Shown: positions 18,463-27,258 of the stretch, one piece after another | Layout of the letters: the number at the start of each line of letters is the position of its first letter | Position numbering within the stretch: the first letter of the stretch is position 1 | Assembly (NCBI GenBank): GCA_036946625.1 | Contig: JAQIIU010000002.1 | Location: 930,001 to 994,000, forward strand | Reading direction: 5' to 3' | Length of the DNA: 64,000 nucleotides | From: Methylorubrum populi | GTDB taxonomy: Bacteria > Pseudomonadota > Alphaproteobacteria > Rhizobiales > Beijerinckiaceae | Made by a program: the position numbers and the translations under genes | The notes under the pieces: model-generated | Told to the model about the DNA's origin: nothing | What the model saw: only the letters and a program-made list of their open reading frames with translations | The model's database searches: none

Positions 18463-18732
18463 ATGCTCGATCCCAAGACGGGGTTGCCGCCCCGCTACCT
18501 GCGCGCGCCCGATGCCGCGCGCTTCCTCGGCATCTCGATCCGCACGCTGGAGAAGCACCGGACCTACGGCACCGGCCCGACCTATCGCAAGATCGGCGGG
18601 CGTGTCCTCTATTCGGTGGAGGATCTCCAGGCGTGGACCGCCATCGGCGCACGCAAATCCGCCTCCGAGCAGACCGCCACCCGCGTCTTTCCCGCCCGCC
18701 CGCTGACCGCGGCCGAGAAGGCGTCACTCTGA
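18463..18732 (+). CDS. AlpA/excisionase-like HTH protein
   Basis: 89 residues. The core YLRAPDAARFLGISIRTLEKHRTYGTGPTYRKIGGRVLYSVEDLQAW is a MerR-like winged helix of the HTH_17/AlpA family, in which the helix-turn-helix is followed by the wing and a tyrosine-bearing strand. Such proteins act as excision factors or as activators of integrase and rep genes. It ends two bases before the ATG at 18733 (TGAATG), so it is co-transcribed with repA. Confidence 0.8.
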   Translation: MLDPKTGLPPRYLRAPDAARFLGISIRTLEKHRTYGTGPTYRKIGGRVLYSVEDLQAWTAIGARKSASEQTATRVFPARPLTAAEKASL

Positions 18733-19902
18733 ATGTCGGGCGATGTCACCCGGAGCGAACGCCGGCAGCTCGACCCATTCGTCGTTGCGATCGGCGATGC
18801 GCCCCCACGCGACCAGCGCGACCTCATGGAGCGGCCGTTCTTCTCCCTCGCCAAGGCCAAGCGCATCGCACCGATCCTCTACGAGGCCGGCGGCCAGCAC
18901 GTCGAGGTCCACGCCATGCCCGAGCACGGCATGGCGACGATCTGGGACGCCGACGTGCTGATCTGGGCGGCGAGCCAGATCGTCGATGCCGCCAACCACG
19001 GCCTGCGCACCTCCCGCTTTCTGCGCTTTACACCCTACCAGATGCTGATCGCGATCGACCGCGCCACCGGCGCGCGCGAGTACCGGCTGCTGAAGGGCGC
19101 GCTTGCCCGCCTGCAATCGACCGTGATCCGCACCACCATCCGTCACGGCGAGCATTGGCGGCGGCACCAGTTCTCCTGGATCAACGAGTGGGAAGAGTTG
19201 ACCACCAGTGACGGCCGCGTCGAGGGCATGGAGTTCGTCCTGCCCGACTGGTTCTACCGCGGCGTCGTCGACCGCTCGCTCGTCCTGACGATCGACCCGG
19301 CCTATTTCCGGCTGACCGGTGGCATCGAGCGCTGGCTCTACCGCGTCGCCCGCAAGCACGCCGGCCACCAGCCGCGCGGCTGGACGTTCGAGGTCGCGCA
19401 CCTCCACCAGAAGTCCGGCAGCCTCGCGCGGGTCTCCGACTTCGCGCTCGACCTGCGCCGCATCGTCGGGCGCCAGCCGCTGCCCGGCTACCGGCTCGAC
19501 ATGGCGCGCGACGGGCGGCGCGAGCTGCTCCGCATCCGCCCGGTTTCGCCATCCACAGTGCCTGTTAACGGACCTGTGGAAACGCTCGTGACTTCGGGCG
19601 CAAACGGTATCGGGATTTCGGGCGCAGCCCTATCGGGACTTCGGGCGCACGAACCGCAGCTAAGTCTCTGGCCGCGAACGCCAAATCCCGCCCGTAACTT
19701 AGAGTCTAATATACTGACTCTAACTTGTTGTTGTGAGTCAGTGGACTGTGGAGACAACGCGTCTCCTTTTCAGTCTGCCATCGGCGGACTGATCCGTAAA
19801 GCCGCTCTTGCCTGCGAAGACGCCGCCGCTCGCCCGCCAGGACGCGCGAGCGCCGCCGTTTGCCGCCGCTGCGGCCGTCCCCGTCCATCATCGTCACGCT
19901 GA
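18733..19902 (+). CDS. repA: Replication initiator protein A, aberrant 3' end
   Basis: 389 residues as read. Residues about 40-275 match the RPA-type replication initiator family (LMERPFFSLAKAKR...RFTPYQMLIAIDRATG...REYRLLKGALARLQSTVIRT...WFYRGVVDRSLVLTIDPAYFRLTGG). Homologues of the integrative-element type end near NPARNLESN-LTLTCC. Here the frame continues through a TGTTGTTGT repeat and across a terminator-like hairpin (19750-19770) for another ~50 low-complexity residues, so the natural stop seems lost by an indel. The usual parA downstream is absent; an IS110 transposase follows instead. RepA would support transient replication of the excised circle. Confidence 0.85.
   Translation: MSGDVTRSERRQLDPFVVAIGDAPPRDQRDLMERPFFSLAKAKRIAPILYEAGGQHVEVHAMPEHGMATIWDADVLIWAASQIVDAANHGLRTSRFLRFTPYQMLIAIDRATGAREYRLLKGALARLQSTVIRTTIRHGEHWRRHQFSWINEWEELTTSDGRVEGMEFVLPDWFYRGVVDRSLVLTIDPAYFRLTGGIERWLYRVARKHAGHQPRGWTFEVAHLHQKSGSLARVSDFALDLRRIVGRQPLPGYRLDMARDGRRELLRIRPVSPSTVPVNGPVETLVTSGANGIGISGAALSGLRAHEPQLSLWPRTPNPARNLESNILTLTCCCESVDCGDNASPFQSAIGGLIRKAALACEDAAARPPGRASAAVCRRCGRPRPSSSR
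19699..19770 (+). terminator. Hairpin cluster and Rho-independent terminator at end of repA
   Basis: An 8-bp inverted repeat TTAGAGTC/GACTCTAA (19699-19706, 19716-19723) is followed by another GAGTCA at 19735-19740 that can pair with the same GACTC. Then GGAGAC-AACGC-GTCTCC-TTTT (19750-19770) gives a six-base stem and a U-tract, the form of an intrinsic terminator. It lies where repA homologues stop, supporting the view that the annotated extension is spurious. The alternative pairing of GACTC with two partners could act as a switch. Confidence 0.5.
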
Positions 19903-20146
19903 GGTGCGGCTCATGTCTCTCCGAGGAGCACTCGCTAATATCCGTGGTCGGCATGATGTCCGCCACATTCCGGGATCTGGAGACCAGGCGGTCAGGCTAA
20001 CAAGCGCCGTGCGATCAGGCCCGAAGGCCGCCGGCAACTCTAATTTCGATCTCGCCCGTGTCCCCGTCTCCTCAGGAGACGCCGCTCCGCCGTGGCGGAA
20101 CCCGGTGACGCGCCGGAAGGGTCCGGCCGGATCGCCTACGCCGCCG

Positions 20147-21193
20147 TCACGCGCGGGCGATCCGGCCGCCCCGCAGGCCGACGCCGTATCGGAAGGTCGA
20201 CCCGTCGACCCAGATCTTGTGCAGCAGCACGGCCAGGGCGCGCGCGACCGCCGTCGCGGCCTTCTTCAGCCCCTTCTTCTTCAGGAGCCGCAGCCCCCAC
20301 AGCCGCAGCTTGAAGTTTTTGGGGATGCGCGTGAGGATGGCGATCGCCGCCTCGTAGAGCATAGCCCGCGTCAGGTCGTCGCCGCATTTGGAGATCCGCC
20401 CCGACCGGTCGGTCTCGCCCGACTGGTAGCGTCGCGGCGTCAGCCCGAAGTGGGCGCCGACGGTCATGGATTTCCGGAAGCGGCCGGGATCGTCGACGGT
20501 GGCCCGGAAGGTCAGCGCCACGATCGCGCCGACGCCCGGCACCGTCATCATCCGCCGCACCGCCGGATCGGCGCGCGCCGCCCCCAGCGCCAGCCGGTGC
20601 AGCCGGGCGAACTGGAGCCGCATGGCGGCGCGGGCGACCAGCAGCGGCTCGACGATCCGCTCGAGATCGTCCGCGCCGGCCAGCAGCTCGCGTACCCGCG
20701 CCTCGAAGCGCCCGGTCGAGACCGCCCCGACCTTCAGCCCGAACGGCCGGATCAGGCCGCGGATCATGTTCTCCATGTCGAGCACCTTGCCGAGCAGCGC
20801 CTTGCGCCCGCCGAGCAGCACGCGCAGCGCCTGCGCCTCGCGCGACTTGACATGCACCGCCCGGAACCAGCCCGTGCGCATGAGTTGCGCGATCCCGCGC
20901 GCATCGTTGCGGTCGGTCTTGTTGATCATCGCGGCCAGCGCCGCCTTGGTGTGGCGTGTCTCGATGCAGGTCACCGGCAGCCCCTTCTCGTCGAGCGCGG
21001 CATGCAGCCAGGCACTGAACGAGAAGGCCTCCAGGCCGACGCGCTTCAGTGCCACGCCCCACTCGGCCAGGAACAGCTCGATCGCGTCGGGATCGCTCGG
21101 CAGCTTCCCCTCCCGGACGACCTTGCCGTCGCCGTTCACCACGCACACGCTCGTCGCCTCCAGCGACACGTCCAGTCCCGCGTAGTAGTCCAT
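20147..21193 (-). CDS. IS110-family transposase
   Basis: 348 residues from MDYYAGLDVSLE (ATG at 21193). The N-terminal DEDD RuvC-like domain shows D in GLDVS, E in VGLEAFS, and D residues in NKTDRNDARG. The C-terminal Tnp_20 domain (VPGVGAIVALTF...FGLTPRRYQSGE...RSGRISKCGD) holds the conserved serine region. IS110 enzymes insert without terminal repeats, guided by a bridge RNA encoded in the non-coding end. The gene is inserted between repA and the dcm-like gene, on the opposite strand, where parA would be expected. Confidence 0.92.
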   Translation of the reverse strand: MDYYAGLDVSLEATSVCVVNGDGKVVREGKLPSDPDAIELFLAEWGVALKRVGLEAFSFSAWLHAALDEKGLPVTCIETRHTKAALAAMINKTDRNDARGIAQLMRTGWFRAVHVKSREAQALRVLLGGRKALLGKVLDMENMIRGLIRPFGLKVGAVSTGRFEARVRELLAGADDLERIVEPLLVARAAMRLQFARLHRLALGAARADPAVRRMMTVPGVGAIVALTFRATVDDPGRFRKSMTVGAHFGLTPRRYQSGETDRSGRISKCGDDLTRAMLYEAAIAILTRIPKNFKLRLWGLRLLKKKGLKKAATAVARALAVLLHKIWVDGSTFRYGVGLRGGRIARA

Positions 21194-21390
21194 TTCATGC
21201 CTCCGTCGCCGATCCCGGCGACGCACCGCGCACCGCCTCCTACGATCGCTTCCCAACGGCATCATCGCCACAGCCACCACCTTGGCGAGAGAGCACAGGT
21301 CAGTACCCCGGCTAACAAAGAAGCTAACTCGATTGCTGTCGCGCGCACGCGCGGGCGGCACGGTGCCGGTGCCGTCGAAGGGCGCGAACC
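21194..21390 (-). ncRNA. Candidate bridge RNA leader of the IS110 element
   Basis: In IS110-group elements, a structured bridge RNA of about 180 nt is encoded in the non-coding end upstream of the transposase. The 197 bases upstream of the transposase start here are the right place and length and carry no gene. The sequence was not folded, so target- and donor-binding loops are not demonstrated. Confidence 0.25.
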
Positions 21391-22554
21391 ATGATGCACG
21401 CGCTCGACCTGTTCAGCGCGGCGGCGGGCGGCTGGACGCTCGGCCTGCACCGCGCCGGCTTCCTCACCGTCGCCGCCTGCGAGATCGTCGAATGGCGCCG
21501 CATCCTCTACGCGGAAAACAATCCCCATGTCCGCCTCTACGAGGATATCCGCGACCTCGACGCAGCTCGACTTGTTTCCGACCTCGGATACCTGCCCGAC
21601 ATCGTCGTCGGCAGTCCGCCCTGCCAGGATATCTCGGTCGCCAACGTCAAGGGGCGCGGGATCGACGGCGAGCGGTCGCGGCTCTACCTCGAAGGCGTCC
21701 GGCTGGTCGGAGACTGCCGCCCTCGCTGGTTCGCTTTTGAGAACAGCGCTCATCTCAGAACTCGCGGCGCGGACCGACTGCTCGATGCGCTGGCGGCGCT
21801 CGGCTACGCCTGCGAACCATGCGTGGTGGGTGCTGGAGACCTCGGCGCCAATCACGAGCGCAAGCGATCCTGGCTCGTCGGCTTCGACCCCGACCAGCTC
21901 GTCGCCCGCGCTGCTGGCGACGCCGCGGCGTTCGGATGCGGACCGCGGTGGCCGGGGCGACGTGCTCAGCCAGATCATGGGCCATGCCAGCCGCCACGCC
22001 GGGATGCTGCCGACGCCGGTGAAGCCGAAAGGCGGTCGCCGGTTGAGCCGGCAGGAGATCGAAACCGGCAAGCGTTCGAACGGCGCGAAGGCGCAGATCG
22101 ACACGCCGAACCTGCTCCGCCACGCGGCGGAGATGCTGCCGACGCCGACCAAGCGCGACCGGCGGATGGACGCATGGTCGCCGGCCTACGACCGTCGCAA
22201 GTCGCCGACGATGGACGCGGTGCTCGACGGCGCGATGACCGGCCGCGCGCCGGACCGATGGACCTACGCCCGGTCGATCGCGGCGTTGCTGAAGGACCAC
22301 GGGCTGACTGGAGCCTCGCGGACCTTGCCCGTCACCTACGGCTGGATGATGGGCTATCCGCCGGGCTGGCTGACGCGCGCGTTAAGCTCGGCGATGGACG
22401 CCGGCCGGCTGCCGCCGGCCTGATCGTCGAGGCGTTCGGCGACGCCGTCCTGCCGCAGATTCCCGAAGCCATCGGCCGCGCCATCCTGCGCACCGAAGCC
22501 GCGCTCGCCGCGGTGCTGGCGCGCTACGTCCACCATCGAGCAGACCATTCATGA
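21391..22554 (+). pseudogene. DNA (cytosine-5) methyltransferase, double frame break
   Basis: The N-terminal ~165 residues are a clear C5-MTase: LDLFSAAAGGWTLGL (motif I), GSPPCQDIS with the catalytic Cys (about residue 78), WFAFENS (motif VI) and ERKRSWLVG. From about 21885 to 22375 the family-like sequence is in the +1 frame instead (PALLATPRRSDADRGGRGD, MLPTPTKRDRRM, YGWMMGYPPGWL). It then returns to the first frame for FGDAVLPQIPEAIGRAIL (motif X). The first frame happens to be open throughout but would give a nonsense middle with a scrambled target-recognition region. Two compensating indels, real or from assembly, explain this. The stop overlaps DUF2840 (ATGA). Confidence 0.75.
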
Positions 22555-23069
22555 CCGCCGCAGCGATGCGCGCGGGCACGTTCGCCGTGCCGTCCGCGCG
22601 CCCCACCGACAACCTCACCCATGTCGAGCTGACGCATATCGAGAAGCGGGTGGAGAACTGGATCAGGTTCGGCCGGCACTTCGGCGAGCGGATCGTCGAC
22701 CGCCGCCGCCGTGTCCTGTCGTTCCGGCCGGGCAGCGTCTTCGCCTTCGTCCGCTGGGCCGCCAACGACTTCGGCACGGTCGCCTCGCGCATCCACATCG
22801 TGCGCGCGATCGAACCGGGCGAGCCGTACCAGACGCTGCCGTTCGTTCTCCCCGGCGGCGACATCCTGCTGCACATCGAAGGCTGGCCGAAGGTCGAGCG
22901 GGTGCTCCGGCACATCGACACGGTGGAAGCCGCCGGCATCGATCCGTGCGACGTAGCGCCCGATCACTGGCGGCACGTTCATAACCGCATCGCGACCGGC
23001 GAAGAGCCGCGCGCCTACACCGCCGAACGGCACCGGGCATGGCTCAAGCGCCGGGGGATCGAGCGATGA
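22551..23069 (+). CDS. DUF2840 domain protein
   Basis: 172 residues matching the DUF2840 family of integrative-element proteins (LTHVELTHIEKRVENWIRFG, SFRPGSVFAFVRWAANDFGT, CDVAPDHWRHVHNRI). No known activity and no catalytic motif seen. The start overlaps the dcm-like gene and the stop overlaps the signal-peptidase gene (ATGA both times), so it is in the transfer operon with DUF736, the transglycosylase and the relaxase. Confidence 0.85.
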   Translation: MTAAAMRAGTFAVPSARPTDNLTHVELTHIEKRVENWIRFGRHFGERIVDRRRRVLSFRPGSVFAFVRWAANDFGTVASRIHIVRAIEPGEPYQTLPFVLPGGDILLHIEGWPKVERVLRHIDTVEAAGIDPCDVAPDHWRHVHNRIATGEEPRAYTAERHRAWLKRRGIER

Positions 23070-23611
23070 GCCGCCGCGGCTATGTCGTGACGGCTGCCGT
23101 CGCCAGCCTGTCGCTCGCCGTGATGGGCGCGGTCGAGGTGACGCCGCGCCTGCTGTGGAATGCCTCCGCCAGCGTGCCGGTCGGCCTCTATGCGCTGCGT
23201 CCGACCGGGCGGCTGGCGATCGGCGATCTGGTCGCGGTCACGCCGCCGACGCCGCTCGCCTGGTTCCTCGCCACGCGACACTATCTGCCGCTCGACACGC
23301 CGCTGATGAAGCGGGTGATGGGGCTTCCCGGCCAGCGCGTGTGTCGCGTCGGGAACACCGTCACCATCGACGCCGTGCCGCTCGGCGACGCGCTCGACCA
23401 CGACCGGCGCGGTCGTCCGCTGCCGGTCTGGCGAAGCTGCCGGCGCATCGCCGCTGGCGAGGTCTTCCTGATGAACCCGTCCGTGCCGGACAGCCTCGAC
23501 GGACGCTACTTCGGCCCGCTGCCCGTCGCCACGGTCATCGGTACGGCAACGCCGCTCTACACCGACGAGGCGGGCGACGGTCGCTTCGTCTGGCGCGCGG
23601 CGACACGCTGA
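23066..23611 (+). CDS. TraF-like S26 family signal peptidase
   Basis: 181 residues. An N-terminal membrane segment (about 7-25) is followed by the S26 catalytic serine motif SASVPVGLY (about 34-42) and the catalytic lysine in PLMKRVMGLPGQ (about 83). A later GDxxF-like segment is VFLMNPSVPDSLDGRYFGP. TraF-type peptidases mature and cyclise the conjugative pilin; here the likely substrate is TrbC (34475). Starts within the ATGA overlap with DUF2840. Confidence 0.88.
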   Translation: MSRRGYVVTAAVASLSLAVMGAVEVTPRLLWNASASVPVGLYALRPTGRLAIGDLVAVTPPTPLAWFLATRHYLPLDTPLMKRVMGLPGQRVCRVGNTVTIDAVPLGDALDHDRRGRPLPVWRSCRRIAAGEVFLMNPSVPDSLDGRYFGPLPVATVIGTATPLYTDEAGDGRFVWRAATR

Positions 23612-23655
23612 CCGTCGCCACTCAACCATCCCAGCAACGACCAGAGGGGTTTACC

Positions 23656-23991
23656 ATGCCGCAGATCGGCACCTTCACGCGCACATCCACTGGCTTCGCC
23701 GGCCGCATCCGCACGCTGTCCTTCGACGCCGAGTTCGCCATCGTGCCGGCCGAGCCGACCGACGCCGAGAACGCGCCCGACTACCGCGTCCATCTCGGCG
23801 ATGCGGACGGCCCGGAGGTCGGCGCCGGCTGGACCCGCACCTGCGAGCGTGCGGGCGAGTTCATCGCGATCGTGCTCGACGATCCCGTCTTCCTCGCGCC
23901 GATCCGGGCGCGGCTGTTCCGCGACGCCGATGACGATACGGCATGGTCGCTGCATTGGAACCGGCTGCCGCGCCGCGGCGAGCGGGACTGA
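23656..23991 (+). CDS. DUF736 family protein
   Basis: 111 residues of the DUF736 family (MPQIGTFTRTSTGFAGRIRTLSFDAEF...PDYRVHLGD...EVGAGWTRTCERAGEFIAIVLDDPVF). It is a conserved companion of Rhizobiales and sphingomonad integrative elements with an unknown role, probably in single-stranded DNA handling or transfer (inference from location). It is the third gene of the transfer cluster, with GAGGGG before the ATG at 23656. Confidence 0.88.
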   Translation: MPQIGTFTRTSTGFAGRIRTLSFDAEFAIVPAEPTDAENAPDYRVHLGDADGPEVGAGWTRTCERAGEFIAIVLDDPVFLAPIRARLFRDADDDTAWSLHWNRLPRRGERD

Positions 23992-23995
23992 TCCG

Positions 23996-24691
23996 ATGCG
24001 CACGATCGTCCTCAGCACCGCGGCTGCACTGCTCGCAGGCATCGCCACGGCAGCGCCGATCTTCCCGGCCGGCGCGCAGACTTCACGGCCCGTCCGCGCA
24101 ACACCGGTCGATCCCTATGCTGGGCACATCGCGGAGGCGTCGCGGCGCTTCGGCATTCCGGCGGCATGGATCAGGGCGATCATGCGCGCAGAGAGCGCAG
24201 GCGATCCGCGAGCGGTATCGAACGCCGGGGCGATCGGTCTGATGCAGGTGATGCCGGCGACATGGGCAGACCTGCGCGTCCGTCACCGCCTCGGTGCCGA
24301 CCCCTACGATCCGCGCGACAGCATCCTCGCCGGCACCGCCTATCTGCACGAGCTGCACGACCGCTACGGCAGCGTCGTCGCCATGCTCGCGGCCTACAAT
24401 GCCGGTCCCGGTCGCTACGAGGCGTCGCTCGCCGGCCGTCCTTTGCCGAGTGAAACGCACGCCTACATCGCCGCCATCGCGCCGGACATCGACGGTGGCA
24501 AAGCGGCCGGACCTATCATTGTCGCAGCGGCCGATCCGTTGGCCTGGACGCGCGCTCCGCTGTTCGTTGCGCCATCGTCGCGCCCATCCGCTGTCGATCC
24601 GGCGACGGGCGGGAGCGATGATGCTGCCGTGCAAGCGTCGCGCGAAGAGAGCCTCTTCGTCGCATCGGCCGCGCAGGTGCCGAGGCCGTGA
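23996..24691 (+). CDS. Lytic transglycosylase, conjugation-associated
   Basis: 231 residues. The signal peptide (about 1-27, ending in GAQ) is followed by an SLT domain: catalytic Glu in IMRAESAGDP, then AIGLMQVMPATWADL, LAGTAYLHELHDRYG and AAYNAGPGRY. It cleaves peptidoglycan with 1,6-anhydro product formation so that the mating channel can cross the wall (VirB1/TrbN-like role). The C-terminal ~60 residues are disordered-looking. It starts 4 bp after DUF736. Confidence 0.9.
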   Translation: MRTIVLSTAAALLAGIATAAPIFPAGAQTSRPVRATPVDPYAGHIAEASRRFGIPAAWIRAIMRAESAGDPRAVSNAGAIGLMQVMPATWADLRVRHRLGADPYDPRDSILAGTAYLHELHDRYGSVVAMLAAYNAGPGRYEASLAGRPLPSETHAYIAAIAPDIDGGKAAGPIIVAAADPLAWTRAPLFVAPSSRPSAVDPATGGSDDAAVQASREESLFVASAAQVPRP

Positions 24692-24971
24692 CGGGCGGGA
24701 TCGGCAGCGTCGCTGGCGCCTTGGGATTTGAGAGCCGGCAGGTGGAAACGGCAGAGAAAGGGGCAGGAAGGGGGAAGCAGGCAGAGGGCAAGATTAAACG
24801 AACCGGCACCCTATGGGTCCGGTTCTGGGGTCAAGCCCTTGTCTGCACACTGTTCGGAGCGGCACCGTCTCCGGGCCGTCATGGTGCCGCGGGGCGCGCC
24901 AAACCCAGCATCCGCGCCGTTTCTAGTGGCACCATGCGGCGAACCCGGCAGCGTCGGGCGGATCGGCGGTC
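24692..24971. other. Gap before relaxase; candidate origin of transfer
   Basis: 280 bp without a gene, directly upstream of the relaxase. It has a purine-rich stretch (about 24755-24792), an interrupted hairpin AACCGG...CCGGTT (24801-24806 and 24819-24824, inner ACCC/GGGT) and several GC palindromes further on. Origins of transfer often lie next to the relaxase gene and contain such inverted repeats beside the nick site. No known nick sequence is recognised, so this is a location-based proposal. Confidence 0.3.
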
Positions 24972-27023
24972 ATGAGCGATGACGACGATGGCCGCTTCCG
25001 CCCAAGACCCGGCCGCGTTCGCTCGGACGCGCCGAAGGTCGGTCGGGCGAAGAGCTTCCTCAGCCAGGTGCGCAAGGTCACGCGCCAGCAGCAGGCAGCA
25101 TCCGGCCGAGGCCGATCGGCGAAGAGCGGCAGCTCCGGCCGCAGCCCCAACGGCAAGAACCTCGTCGCTTCCGGTCGAGGCGTCCAACGCGGGCGCGGTG
25201 CCGCCTTCGTCCGCGCCCGCAACCTGTCGAACGGCTGGAGTCATCGCCAGTCCGGCAGCCGCCGTGTCGTCGTGAAGGTGCGTCACGTCCGCCCCGCAGG
25301 GCGCAACGGCAAGGGCGCCGCGCACCTGCGCTACATCCAGCGCGACGGCACGTCCCGCGACGGCGAGCGCGGCCGGCTTTATTCGGCCGGCGACGATCGT
25401 GCCGATGGCGACGCCTTCCTTGATCGCGGCGCAGACGATCGTCACCAGTTCCGCTTCATCGTCTCGCCGGAGGACGCCGCCGACCTCGCCGACCTGACCG
25501 GCTACACCCGCGAGTTGATGGCGCAGGTCGAGGCCGATCTCGGCACGAAGCTGGACTGGGTCGCGGTGGACCATCACAACACCGGCCACCCGCATACCCA
25601 TGTCATCGTCAACGGTCGCGACGAGCACGGGCAGGATCTAGTAGTCAACGGCGACTATCTATCGGCCGGCATCCGCGAACGGGCAAGTGAACTGGCGACG
25701 CTGGAACTTGGTCCTGTCACCGAGATCGAGCAGCGCCGCAAGCTGACCGCCGAGATCGACCAGGACCGGCTCACCCGCGTCGACCGCGCGATGATCGTGG
25801 AAAGCCAGGATCGCATCATCGACCTGCGCCATGAGCCACGAGACCTGCACGGCCAATCCGACCGCACCCTGCGCCTCCGGCGGCTTGGCAAGCTCGGCGA
25901 CATGGGCCTCGCCACGGAGCAGGCGTCGGGCGTCTGGGAACTGAGTGAGCGGCTGGAGCCGACGCTGCGCGAGATGGGCGAGCGCGGCGATATTCTCCGC
26001 ACCATGCAGAAGGCACTGCGGGCCGAGGGCGCCGAGCGCGATCCGCTGACCTTCGCAATCCACGACGCCGCACCTGCAACACCGATCGTCGGCCGCGTTC
26101 TCGACAAGCATCTCGCCGACGAGCTGGGCGAGAACCTGACGCTGGTGATCGACGGGATCGACGGGCGGGCGCACCACGTCTCCGGCATCGAACCAGCCCG
26201 CGTCGAGGACGCCCGCATCGGCAGCATCGTCGAGATCGGGCCGGTGGAGAACGCGGTCCGCCCGGCCGACCGCGCCATCGCCGGCATGGCCGAGGACGGC
26301 ATCTACCGGCCGAGCCGCCATTTGGAGCAGGCGCGGTTCGATGGCCGCGTGCCGGGCGGCGACTACGAAGGCTTCGTCGACGCCCATGTTCGGCGGCTGG
26401 AGGCTTTGCGCCGTGCCGGGATCGTCGAGCGTCTCGACGTCGACCATTGGCGCATCCCCGGCGACTTCGAGGCGCGCGCCGCCGCCCACGATGCGAGCCG
26501 CAACGCCCGCGCCAACATCCGCATCTTCTCGACCTTCGACCTCGAACGGCAGATCGGCTCGGACGGCGCCACCTGGCTCGACCGGCGGCTGGTCGGCGCA
26601 GGCATGTCCGACCTGTCGCAGGCCGGGTTCGGCGATCAGGTGCGCCAGGCGATGGAGCGACGACGCGAAACCCTGATCGGGCGGGGCGACGCCACCTGCC
26701 AGCAGGACGGCGGAATGACCTACCGGCGAAACTTGATCGCCGTGCTTCAAGAACGGGAGGTAGCTGGCACGGGTGCGACGCTGGCCGCTAGGAAGGCGAT
26801 GCCTTTCCGTGCCGTCGCCGATGGCGAGACGGTCAGCGGCACGTTCACCGGAACCGTCCAGCTATCGAGCGGCAAGTTCGCCATCGTGGAGAAGAGCCAC
26901 GAGTTCACGCTCGTCCTGTGGCGCCCAGTCATTGATCGTCAGCTCGGGCGCGAGGTGTCTGGGATTGCGCAGGGCGGCTCGGTGTCGTGGCAGATTGGGC
27001 GGCAGCGGGGACTTGGAATTTGA
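24972..27023 (+). CDS. Relaxase/mobilization nuclease with DUF3363
   Basis: 683 residues. The N-terminal ~100 residues are basic (nucleic-acid binding). The HUH-type relaxase domain has HLRYIQRDG, FRFIVSPEDA and VDHHNTGHPHTHVIVNG with the HxH metal triad (about residues 200-217). The remainder (about 300-683) is the DUF3363 domain of the TraI/VirD2-like relaxases of this element family. It nicks oriT, stays bound to the 5' end and is led to the TraG coupling protein. The nucleophile tyrosine is probably Y in HLRYIQRDG, by family analogy. It is separated from traG by the low-GC insert at 27.03-30.15 kb. Confidence 0.92.
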   Translation: MSDDDDGRFRPRPGRVRSDAPKVGRAKSFLSQVRKVTRQQQAASGRGRSAKSGSSGRSPNGKNLVASGRGVQRGRGAAFVRARNLSNGWSHRQSGSRRVVVKVRHVRPAGRNGKGAAHLRYIQRDGTSRDGERGRLYSAGDDRADGDAFLDRGADDRHQFRFIVSPEDAADLADLTGYTRELMAQVEADLGTKLDWVAVDHHNTGHPHTHVIVNGRDEHGQDLVVNGDYLSAGIRERASELATLELGPVTEIEQRRKLTAEIDQDRLTRVDRAMIVESQDRIIDLRHEPRDLHGQSDRTLRLRRLGKLGDMGLATEQASGVWELSERLEPTLREMGERGDILRTMQKALRAEGAERDPLTFAIHDAAPATPIVGRVLDKHLADELGENLTLVIDGIDGRAHHVSGIEPARVEDARIGSIVEIGPVENAVRPADRAIAGMAEDGIYRPSRHLEQARFDGRVPGGDYEGFVDAHVRRLEALRRAGIVERLDVDHWRIPGDFEARAAAHDASRNARANIRIFSTFDLERQIGSDGATWLDRRLVGAGMSDLSQAGFGDQVRQAMERRRETLIGRGDATCQQDGGMTYRRNLIAVLQEREVAGTGATLAARKAMPFRAVADGETVSGTFTGTVQLSSGKFAIVEKSHEFTLVLWRPVIDRQLGREVSGIAQGGSVSWQIGRQRGLGI

Positions 27024-27029
27024 CGACAG

Positions 27030-27236
27030 CTGGTCTCGTAGCCGCCGCTGTTTCTCAACCTCGTGAATGCCCAGGATTTGCTCAGCAAGAAAGTCGATCA
27101 ACAAACGGGCGCGAGCAATCTCAACCCGCTCTAGGACAATCAGCATCCTAAATTGAACGGATGGGCAGAGGCAATCCGTAAGAACAGCTTCACTCCTTCC
27201 ATCGGGCGTTAGTCGTCGGTAATTCATTGCCACCAA
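27030..27236 (-). pseudogene. LysR-type regulator C-terminal remnant
   Basis: Reading minus, about 65 residues contain LTDCLCPSVQFRMLIV...ARARLLIDFLAEQIL. This resembles the end of the LysR substrate domain, where VL.DW.PPSV.....RR.LSARVRAFIDFL is typical. No helix-turn-helix or other part remains. It marks the left edge of the low-GC cargo, right after the relaxase stop. Confidence 0.4.
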
Positions 27237-27258
27237 TCCGCCACCATAACGGGAGATC

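Larger units (their letters stand above)
20147..21390 (-). mobile_element. IS110-family insertion sequence, ends not located
   Basis: Transposase plus its upstream non-coding end. IS110 elements do not have long terminal inverted repeats and make no or very short target duplications, so the limits cannot be set from the sequence alone. The upstream limit is somewhere before the dcm start at 21391; the downstream limit lies between the repA terminator (19770) and 20146. The region 19903-20146 has no recognisable gene. Confidence 0.6.

Noticed and set aside
19808..21394. 528-residue plus-strand open frame across the IS110 gene
   Set aside because: Antisense of the transposase and flanks; the transposase motifs are clear on the minus strand.
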